NCBI GenBank assembly: GCA_023433705.1
Contig: JAEYUC010000082.1
Coordinates: 1-19,289, forward strand
Reading direction: 5' to 3'
Source of the DNA: Pseudomonadota bacterium
GTDB taxonomy: Bacteria; Pseudomonadota; Gammaproteobacteria; Steroidobacterales; Steroidobacteraceae
DNA: 19,289 nucleotides
The notes beneath the pieces were generated by a model that saw nothing but the letters and a program-made list of their open reading frames with translations, did not search any database and was not told the origin of the DNA. Of the stretch, positions 11,586 through 18,504 are shown one piece after another (position 1 is the stretch's first letter; every line of letters begins with the position of its first letter). Both the position numbers and the translations under genes were made by a program.

Positions 11586-14498
11586 ATGCACGCACGAATT
11601 TTTCTGTCCGGCCTGATCGCCGCGTTCACGCTGGCTGCCTGTGGAGGCGGCGGCGAGTCTGAATCCGCGCCGCCTCCACCCCCGCCGCCGGGCCCGCCGA
11701 CACCGGTCGCGCTCGAGTGGATCAAGCGCGACTGGAAATTCCAGCTCATCACGCACAGCGCACCTGTTTTCACCGATCTGGGCGACCCGGGTTTTCTGAC
11801 CGGAACCGGCATCGTCGACGACGAACGCATCGTCGGGGGCCTGTCGCCGCGGCCGGACGATGTGCCGGACGGCGCGCGCCTGCACGTGTACAGCAGCAAC
11901 GATGGCGGCACCTACTGGGTCGGCGCGCAGGCGCCGGACCAGGATCGCTTCGATCCGACGCGAGTGGCCTCGGTGCGCAGCGAGCTCAACCAATACCAGT
12001 ACTTCATCAAGGAAGCGCCCAACGCGTCGTTGAGCTTCACCGTGAGCGCGGCCCATATCGAATTGATCGACACCGGCGAGGACCTCGTTCCAACGCGGCC
12101 GCGCGGCGCGGAGTGCGGACTCAACGTCTCCGAAGACAGGTACTGCGACGCCGCGGTCTACGGACAGATCTCGCTGGCGGTCCGGGCTTACAACTACGAC
12201 ACCGACCGTGAAGTATTCATGGCGGCGAGCGACGGCGTACTTGCCGGGTACCATCGTCACTGGGGCGGCGCCTTCCAGGCCGAAAATGCGCCGCGGCCGA
12301 TCTGGACGAATGAGGATTTCGATATCGACGAGGACGTCGACGGCCGAGGGATCGACGATCACGCGCGCGCCACGCTGCGCGCGCCCATCACGGTGAACGT
12401 GCCGCTCGATGACATCCCCGTCGGCGACCTGTTCGTGCTGCACACGAAGGCGAGCGCGCTGGCCAATGACGAGCGGCATCGCCAGACCTACGCCGCTGCG
12501 TTTCTGCGCGATCCGCAGGCGAGCGGCGGCCTCGGACTTTCGTATTCGGGTCTCACGCCCGTGGACGCGCCCGCTGGCGCGTTGCCGGAATATCGCGTGC
12601 CTGACGCGCCCGAATGCACGGGACCGACGAATCCCGCCGCCGGAGTCCTGGAATTCGCGAATAGCGGCTTCGAAGTGAACGAATACGACGGGTACGCGAG
12701 CATTCTCGTGACCCGAAGCGGCGGTACCAGCGGCTACGTGAGCGCGACGTTCTCGACGGAAGACCACACGAGCACCGCCGGCACTCACTACGAGCCCGTG
12801 ACCACCACCGTCGCGTTCGCCGACGGGCAGGGCGGCACGCGTCGCGTGCGCGTGCCGATCATCGCCGACGACGTCACCGAGGATGCGCGCATCGTCGTGC
12901 TGCGGCTCACCAACCCGCGCGGTTGCGCCGCGCTCGGCTTCAACTCCTCGACGTCGCTGATCATCGTCGACGATGATCCGCCGCCACCGCCTGTCTACAC
13001 GGTGTACGTGAACGTTTCGGGACTCGAGGGCGCCGGGCTCGTGATCGAAGACGTCGTCACGGGCGCAAACATCCTGCCGACAGTGGACGGTTCGCACGCG
13101 CTGGGCTATTCGTATTCCGACGGCGGAACGTACGACGTCCGCGTGATCACGCAGCCGCGCACGCCCGACCAGGTCTGCACGGTCAGCCAGGGCAGCGGCC
13201 AGATCGCGGCGGAGGACGTGCGTTCGATCGACGTGAGCTGCACGACGCCGCCACCCACCGGCGCGCTCGATCTTTCGTTCGGATCGCAGGGAAAGGTGTC
13301 GCTCGCGGATCTTCCACCGGCGCAGGCCGTGGTCGTGCAGAGCGACGGACGGATCGTGGTGCTCGCGGACATGTGGCTCGCGCGCTTCATGCCGGACGGC
13401 GCGCCGGATCCGGGCTTCGGCACGGACGGACGCGTCGCGGTGGTGTTCACCGGCGCCACCGGCGAGGAGGCCAATGGGCTCGCGATCCAGCCCGACGACA
13501 AGCTGATCGTCGTGGGCCGGGCGCGCACGGGCTCGCGCTACGACATGGCCGTCCTGCGGCACAACGCCGACGGCACCCTGGATACCGGCTTCGGCACGGC
13601 GGGACTGACCACCATCAACCCCTATCAAAGCGTGAGGCCGGAGGACGGGACCGTTCTCAATCACGTGGCAAATCGGGCACTGATCGTGCAGGACGGGACC
13701 ATCTACATCGCGGGCGTCGCGGGCTGGCGCGACCTGGCCGGCGACAATCACGTGAACTTCGCCGCGGCGCGGCTGCTCGCGGATGGCACCGTCGACGCGA
13801 GCTTCGGCGGCGACGGCAGCGCGGCGCCGGTCACGAATGGCAGTGACGTCGCGTACGCCCTGGGCCTGCAGTCCGACGGCAAGCTCGTGGTCGCCGGCGC
13901 GGCCGACAACAGCATGGGACTGGGACTGGCGCGATTCCGCACCAACGGCCAGCTCGATACGGACAATCCGCGCGTGGTCGGAAACTTCGGGCGCGACGGC
14001 GCCGGTGTCGTGTTCCTGGACGAAGCGCCGCAGGGCCCGCTCGGTCGCGCGATCGACATGGTGGTCCTCGATGACGACCGCTTCATCACCGCGGGCGTGG
14101 TCAGCGTGCCGCACGCCACGCTCGGTTTCGTGACGCAGATCGAGCTCGTCGAGTTCTCGATGGACGGCCTCGTCGGCGCGACGGGCCTGTTCACGATGAC
14201 GCCGGTCGGGCCCGACAACGACGTGGCTAACCAGCTGCTGCGTATGCCCGACGGAAAAATGCTGCTCGCGGCGCAGGTGTCGAGTGGGACGGTGGCCGAT
14301 TTCGGCGTGTTGCGCTACAACCCCGACCGGACGCTCGATTCGACTTTCGGCGGAAACGGGATCGTGACCGTGGACTTCCACGGCGCAAGCGACGGCGCAA
14401 GCGGGCTGGCCATCGCTCCGGACGGCGGCATCATCGTCGTCGGCGCGGCGCGCAATGGTTCCAGCGTCTCGTTCGCGATGGCACGGATCCAGCCCTGA
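11586..14498 (+). CDS. Large lipoprotein with Calx-beta domain and delta-60-type repeats
   Basis: A 970-residue predicted outer-surface or periplasmic lipoprotein. The signal ends in lipobox LAAC (Cys19), followed by a Gly/Ser/Glu spacer and a proline run (29-38). Residues 41-345 form a large N-terminal region I do not recognise, with an Asp-rich segment FDIDEDVDGRGIDD (245-258). A Calx-beta domain follows (about 352-464; YASILVTRSGGTSGYVSATFSTEDHT, strand-rich, ending IIVDDD). Next are a short proline linker, a beta domain ending in VSCTTPPP (470-557), and six delta-60-type repeats to the C-terminus. Cysteines fall in plausible pairs: 177/187, 344/447 (flanking the Calx-beta domain) and 531/552. 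Calx-beta and delta-60 domains occur in surface and adhesion-type proteins. Placement between a sigma factor and a kinase suggests it is their target or part of the sensing module. Its ribosome-binding site is inside a hairpin. Confidence 0.85.
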   Translation: MHARIFLSGLIAAFTLAACGGGGESESAPPPPPPPGPPTPVALEWIKRDWKFQLITHSAPVFTDLGDPGFLTGTGIVDDERIVGGLSPRPDDVPDGARLHVYSSNDGGTYWVGAQAPDQDRFDPTRVASVRSELNQYQYFIKEAPNASLSFTVSAAHIELIDTGEDLVPTRPRGAECGLNVSEDRYCDAAVYGQISLAVRAYNYDTDREVFMAASDGVLAGYHRHWGGAFQAENAPRPIWTNEDFDIDEDVDGRGIDDHARATLRAPITVNVPLDDIPVGDLFVLHTKASALANDERHRQTYAAAFLRDPQASGGLGLSYSGLTPVDAPAGALPEYRVPDAPECTGPTNPAAGVLEFANSGFEVNEYDGYASILVTRSGGTSGYVSATFSTEDHTSTAGTHYEPVTTTVAFADGQGGTRRVRVPIIADDVTEDARIVVLRLTNPRGCAALGFNSSTSLIIVDDDPPPPPVYTVYVNVSGLEGAGLVIEDVVTGANILPTVDGSHALGYSYSDGGTYDVRVITQPRTPDQVCTVSQGSGQIAAEDVRSIDVSCTTPPPTGALDLSFGSQGKVSLADLPPAQAVVVQSDGRIVVLADMWLARFMPDGAPDPGFGTDGRVAVVFTGATGEEANGLAIQPDDKLIVVGRARTGSRYDMAVLRHNADGTLDTGFGTAGLTTINPYQSVRPEDGTVLNHVANRALIVQDGTIYIAGVAGWRDLAGDNHVNFAAARLLADGTVDASFGGDGSAAPVTNGSDVAYALGLQSDGKLVVAGAADNSMGLGLARFRTNGQLDTDNPRVVGNFGRDGAGVVFLDEAPQGPLGRAIDMVVLDDDRFITAGVVSVPHATLGFVTQIELVEFSMDGLVGATGLFTMTPVGPDNDVANQLLRMPDGKMLLAAQVSSGTVADFGVLRYNPDRTLDSTFGGNGIVTVDFHGASDGASGLAIAPDGGIIVVGAARNGSSVSFAMARIQP
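13260..14495 (+). repeat. Six degenerate delta-60-type protein repeats
   Basis: Within the lipoprotein, the pattern G-x-L/V-D-x-x-F-G-x-x-G recurs at protein positions 561 (LDLSFG), 607 (PDPGFG), 665 (LDTGFG), 736 (VDASFG), 790 (an expanded copy, LDTDNPRVVGNFG) and 917 (LDSTFG). Most copies are followed by a Q/P-x-DGK-L/I-V-V-x-G strand and an A-R/L-R-x-N-x-DG segment. Spacing is 46-127 residues, so at least one degenerate copy probably lies between 800 and 910. The pattern fits the delta-60 repeat family (PF17164/TIGR02608-like), thought to form a propeller-like beta fold. Confidence 0.75.
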
Positions 14499-14503
14499 GA
14501 CGC

Positions 14504-14508
14504 GGGAG
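14504..14508 (+). promoter_or_regulatory. Shine-Dalgarno that fixes the TTG start of the kinase gene
   Basis: GGGAG lies 6 nt before the in-frame TTG at 14515 and 6 nt after the lipoprotein stop. No in-frame ATG nearby is similarly served: the next is at 14548, and the ATG at 14455 lies inside the lipoprotein reading frame. This supports a TTG start and close coupling to the lipoprotein gene. Confidence 0.55.
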
Positions 14509-14514
14509 AACTGC

Positions 14515-17241
14515 TTGGCACGATTGAACATCGACGCCGCGAGCTGGATGGAGTTGAACCAGCTGCTCGACGAGGCGCTGGATCGCGAACCCTCGGCTCG
14601 CGCGGCCTGGCTCGAGTCGCTCGAGCCGCGGTTCGAAAGTCTCAAGCCGCGACTGCGCGAACTGTTGTCGCGGGCCGCGTCGGTGGAAACCGGCGAGTTT
14701 CTCGCGACGCTGCCGAAGTTCGCGGCGTCCGGTGAAGACGGCGATACGGCGCGGGGCGCGGCCGGCGAAACCGTCGGCGCGTATCGACTGATGCGCGAGC
14801 TCGGCGCGGGCGGCATGGGATCGGTGTGGCTGGCGGAGCGCGCCGACGGGCTGATCAGCCGCCCCGTGGCGCTCAAACTACCGCACGTGAGCGGGCGCCG
14901 CGCCGATCTTGCCGAGCGCATGGCGCGCGAGCGCGAAATTCTCGCGACGCTGGATCATCCCAACATCGCGCGGCTGCTGGATGCGGGCATCACGGCCGAG
15001 GGCCAGCCGTTTCTCGCGCTCGAATACGTCGAGGGCGCGCCGATCGACGAGTTCTGCGCGAATGCGTTGGGGTCGCCGGCGGATCTCGCGACGCGGCTGA
15101 AACTCTTCCTGCAGGTGGCCGACGCGGTGGCGAGCGCGCACGGCAGACTCATCGTGCATCGCGACCTCAAGCCGGACAACATCCTCGTGACACCGGGCGG
15201 CGGCGTGAAGCTGCTCGATTTCGGCATCGCCAAATTACTCGACGGCGGCGAGGCGCGCGCCACGCGTCTCACGGAAATTTCGGGCCGCGCCCTCACGCCC
15301 GATTACGCCTCGCCCGAACAGATACTCGGCCAGCCGCTCACCGTGGCGAGCGACGTCTACTCGCTCGGCGTGATCCTGTTCGAGTTGCTGACCGGGGAAC
15401 GTCCCTACAGGCTGGGACGCGACTCGCGCGGCGCGCTCGAGGACGCGATCCTTTCGAACGAGCTGCGGCGGCCGAGCGAACTGGCGCGGGCGGGTGCGGC
15501 CGCGCTGCGCGGCGATCTCGACAACATCGTGCTCAAGTGCCTGAAGAAGGAACCCGGCGAGCGTTACGCGACCGTAAACGCGCTGGCGGACGACATCACT
15601 CGCCACCTCGAACATCGCCCGGTGCACGCGCGGCCCGACGGCGCCTGGTATCGCGTACGCAAGTTCGTGCGCCGCAACCGCGTCGGCGTCGCCGCCGCCG
15701 CGGGCACGTCGATCGCGGTGATCGCCGCCGCGGGGCTCGCCTTCGCCCAGATGATCGAGGCGCGCACGCAGCGCGATCATGCCGAGCGCTTGCGCGCGCG
15801 CGCGGTGGCGACCAACGAGTTTCTCGACACGATGCTCGACGAGCTCGGCCGCGACGGCAAACCGCTCACGCTGGCCGAAAGTCTCGACCGCAGCACGGCG
15901 ATCCTCGAGCGCGCGTACGGGAGGCAGGAGATCACCGACGCCCAGATGTTGTACGAGGCGTCGCGCCGTTATGCGACGCTCGGCAAGACCGAGCGCGAAA
16001 TGCAGCTGCTCGAGCGCGTCATCGAGAGCGCGCGCAGGCTCGGTGATTTCAGCTTGCTCGCGGCCGCGCAATGTTCCGCGGCGGATGTCCTGATCGAAAC
16101 CGATCGCGCCGCCGCCAACGCGCGGCTGGCGGAAGTCTCCGCGCTACTTGCCGGCAGCAGCCTGGAGCCCGCCGCGCACTGGGCCTGCGCTCGTTCGCGC
16201 GCGGCGGTGCGCGAGGCCGATGGAGACACACCGGGCGCGATCGCGCTGCTCGCGGGCGAGCTCGACGAGGCGGCCGCACAGTCGACAAGCATGCCTCTGC
16301 AGACGCGACTCGCGCTGCTCGGCGATCTTGCGCACCTGCGCTACAAGAACGACGACGTCGCGGGAACGCTCGCGGCGCTGGACGAATCGATCGAGCTCTT
16401 GGAGACCGCGGGCCGCGACCAGTCGATGAACATGGTGATCATGCTGATGAATCACGCCGCCACGCTCTCGCGCGCGGGCGAGATCGGTACGGCCGTGAAG
16501 CAACAGCAACGGGCGATGGACCTGGCCGCGCAGGTGGAACCCGACAGCGGGCCACCGGTGGGCTTTGCCAACCACCTGGCGACCAGCCAGATGCGCCTGG
16601 CCAATTACGCGGAGGCGGCCAGGCTCGCGAACGAAGAAGCGGGACGCGCGCGAGCGGCTGGCAATTCGCGAGTCGCGGCGCTCGCCAATCTCATCGAAGC
16701 CCGATCGGTCGGAAAGCTCGGACGGATCGACGAGGCGCTGACGAAGCTGGCCGAAGTCGAAAAGGCGCTGAGCGCCAACCCGAAAGGAAACGAACGTCTG
16801 CTCAACGAAGTGAAGCTGACGCGCGCCGAGTTGATGCGCGCGCAGGGCGATCTCGTGGGCGCGCGAAGTCTCGTCGATTCGATGCTGGAAGGTCTCGACT
16901 ACCCGGCGAAAAAGTCGGGTTCGGGGCTCGCGAGCGTGCTCTTCACGGGCGCGCAGGTGGCGTTGGCGCAGGGAGATGCCGCCACCGCGGAGCGCTGGGC
17001 CGCCGACGGACTCGCTTTCGAGGAAAAGGCCTCGCGCGATTGGCGGCTCAGCGGCAACTACGGCCAGGCGGCGCTCAATCATGCCGAGGCGCTCGCCGCA
17101 CTGGGGCGCGTCCGCGAAGCGGCCGAGGTCGCGCGGCGCGCGGACGAGGCGCTCACCGCCGGATTCTCGGGCGATCATCCGGATACGTTACGGGCCCGCG
17201 CGCTGCTCGCGAGTCTTGCGGCGGCTTCCGCCAGGACCTGA
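14515..17241 (+). CDS. Membrane-spanning Ser/Thr protein kinase with C-terminal helical repeats
   Basis: A 908-residue Hanks-type kinase with all catalytic motifs: glycine loop GAGGMGSV (97-104), ATP Lys in VALK (K121), catalytic loop HRDLKPDN (215-222, D217), DFG (235-237) and TPDYASPEQ (261-269). An N-terminal helical lead (1-80) resembles that of multi-domain bacterial kinases. A basic stretch RVRKFVRRNR (380-389) precedes one TM helix (about 390-411), predicting kinase inside and C-terminus outside. Residues 412-908 are Ala/Leu/Glu-rich helical repeats of TPR character, a likely sensory or protein-binding region. Start is TTG 14515 with a well-placed GGGAG. It follows the lipoprotein by 16 nt and forms one apparent unit with it and the sigma factor. 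The likely substrate is that sigma factor (inference). Its stop is 3 bp from the convergent flavoprotein stop, leaving no room for a separate terminator. Confidence 0.92.
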   Translation: MARLNIDAASWMELNQLLDEALDREPSARAAWLESLEPRFESLKPRLRELLSRAASVETGEFLATLPKFAASGEDGDTARGAAGETVGAYRLMRELGAGGMGSVWLAERADGLISRPVALKLPHVSGRRADLAERMAREREILATLDHPNIARLLDAGITAEGQPFLALEYVEGAPIDEFCANALGSPADLATRLKLFLQVADAVASAHGRLIVHRDLKPDNILVTPGGGVKLLDFGIAKLLDGGEARATRLTEISGRALTPDYASPEQILGQPLTVASDVYSLGVILFELLTGERPYRLGRDSRGALEDAILSNELRRPSELARAGAAALRGDLDNIVLKCLKKEPGERYATVNALADDITRHLEHRPVHARPDGAWYRVRKFVRRNRVGVAAAAGTSIAVIAAAGLAFAQMIEARTQRDHAERLRARAVATNEFLDTMLDELGRDGKPLTLAESLDRSTAILERAYGRQEITDAQMLYEASRRYATLGKTEREMQLLERVIESARRLGDFSLLAAAQCSAADVLIETDRAAANARLAEVSALLAGSSLEPAAHWACARSRAAVREADGDTPGAIALLAGELDEAAAQSTSMPLQTRLALLGDLAHLRYKNDDVAGTLAALDESIELLETAGRDQSMNMVIMLMNHAATLSRAGEIGTAVKQQQRAMDLAAQVEPDSGPPVGFANHLATSQMRLANYAEAARLANEEAGRARAAGNSRVAALANLIEARSVGKLGRIDEALTKLAEVEKALSANPKGNERLLNEVKLTRAELMRAQGDLVGARSLVDSMLEGLDYPAKKSGSGLASVLFTGAQVALAQGDAATAERWAADGLAFEEKASRDWRLSGNYGQAALNHAEALAALGRVREAAEVARRADEALTAGFSGDHPDTLRARALLASLAAASART

Positions 17242-17244
17242 CGA

Positions 17245-18489
17245 CTAACTACCCCGGCAGACCTCGGCCAGCGCGCGCAACCGCCGCCCGGACTTCGGTC
17301 CCGTGTACGGGTTCTCCGGATCCCACACGTATCCGGCGAGCACCGAGCAGATCATCCGGCGAATCGCCGGCTGCTGGCGCGGGAAGAAGATCACGTCCTG
17401 CAGGCTGCCGTCGTACCAGCCGGAGACGAAACTGCGGAAGGTCTCCACGCCGTACATCAGCGGCTCGGTGAATTCCCGCTCCCAGTCGACGTTTTCGCCC
17501 TTGAATTGCCGGTCGAGCGCCGCGGCCGCGAGGCTCGCGGATTTCATCGCGATGGTCACGCCGGAGGAAAACACCGGGTCGAGGAATTCCGCCGCATTGC
17601 CGAGCAATGCGAAGTGCCGTCCGTGAAACTGCGACACGGTGGCGGAATATCCGATGATCTCTCCGACTGGTCGCAGCGTGCTCGCATCCGCGAGCAGCGC
17701 GTGCAGGCGTGGTTCGGCCCGCAGCGCCTGCCAGAACTGCTCCTCGGGCGATCCCGTGCGCGCGCGGTGATGTTCGATCGATGACACGACGCCCACCGAG
17801 GCCGTGCCATTGGAGAACGGAATCAGCCAGGACCAGACTTCCCGGTCCACCGGGTGGATGCCAACGCGGATCTTCTGCCGGTCGAACGCTCCCGAGACGG
17901 CGCCGTCGCGCACGTGCGTGAAGATCGCGGCGCGCGGGGGGAAGGTCGAGGGCCGCTCCAGGCCGAGTAGTCTGGGAAGCGTGCGGCCGAAGCCGGACGC
18001 GTCGAGCACGAAGCGCGGCTCGTGGACCTCGATAGCACCGTCCGCGGCCCGACTCGTCACCTTCGGACGGTCGCCGCTGAAATCCACGGCCGTGATTTCG
18101 ATCTCGTAGCGGATCTGCGCGCCCTGGCGCGCGGCCTCGTCGGCGAGCGTCGCATCGAAGTCGGCGCGCGGCACCTGGAACGTGAAGGGATACCCAGGGC
18201 TCGATTTCTCGGCGAAGTTGAACACCGAGTGTTCGCCGTCGCGGTCGAACACCGCGCCGTTCTTGAACTGGAAGCCGCGCGCCATCACGGCTTCGACCAT
18301 GCCGGCTTCTTCCAGCAGCTCCATGCTGCAGGCGAGCAGGCTTTCGCCGATCGAGAAGCGCGGGAATTTCTGGCGTTCGAGCACGAGCACGCGGTACCCG
18401 CGGCGCGCCAGCAAGGCGGCAGACAGGGAGCCGGCGGGGCCGGCTCCGATGACGAGAACGTCCATCAGCGCGTCACGGTGCGGGATCAT
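17245..18489 (-). CDS. FAD-dependent oxidoreductase of the flavin-halogenase/geranylgeranyl-reductase superfamily
   Basis: A 414-residue flavoprotein. It has a Rossmann motif VIGAGPAG (GxGxxG at 15-20) with VLVLERQKFPRFSIGESLL (35-52), the GES motif typical of flavin-dependent halogenases and geranylgeranyl reductases. WSWLIP (219-224) satisfies the WxWxIP halogenase motif. The second FAD contact, usually GDAA-FxDPxFSxGV, reads LLGNAAEFLDPVFSSGV (295-311), with Asn in place of Asp. K76 in FQFKNGAVF is a candidate for the catalytic Lys of halogenases, but needs alignment. It could halogenate an aromatic, or be a polyene/isoprenoid reductase; related proteins are also found in aryl-polyene pigment clusters. 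The start is ATG 18489; ATG 18465 (MDVLVIGAG) is an equally good alternative and neither has a clear Shine-Dalgarno. It lies 15 bp downstream of the Deg protease gene, probably the same transcript. Confidence 0.85.
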   Translation of the reverse strand: MIPHRDALMDVLVIGAGPAGSLSAALLARRGYRVLVLERQKFPRFSIGESLLACSMELLEEAGMVEAVMARGFQFKNGAVFDRDGEHSVFNFAEKSSPGYPFTFQVPRADFDATLADEAARQGAQIRYEIEITAVDFSGDRPKVTSRAADGAIEVHEPRFVLDASGFGRTLPRLLGLERPSTFPPRAAIFTHVRDGAVSGAFDRQKIRVGIHPVDREVWSWLIPFSNGTASVGVVSSIEHHRARTGSPEEQFWQALRAEPRLHALLADASTLRPVGEIIGYSATVSQFHGRHFALLGNAAEFLDPVFSSGVTIAMKSASLAAAALDRQFKGENVDWEREFTEPLMYGVETFRSFVSGWYDGSLQDVIFFPRQQPAIRRMICSVLAGYVWDPENPYTGPKSGRRLRALAEVCRGS

Positions 18490-18504
18490 CGACGTTCGCG
18501 CGCT

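Noticed and set aside
11615..11700. Proline-coding C-rich run as a DNA repeat or slippery site
   Set aside because: It encodes a normal proline-rich spacer after the lipobox. The frame is intact on both sides, and such spacers are common in surface lipoproteins.
14455..14514. ATG at 14455 as the kinase start
   Set aside because: It lies inside the lipoprotein gene and would add 20 residues out of keeping with the family; the TTG at 14515 has a well-spaced GGGAG.
11406..14921. An open reading frame of 1171 codons on the minus strand opposite the lipoprotein gene
   Set aside because: It is Arg/His/Asp/Val-rich with no recognisable domain, mirrors the sense gene's codon pattern, and has no signal or Shine-Dalgarno. 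Long antisense frames are expected opposite GC-rich genes, where stop codons are rare in that phase.
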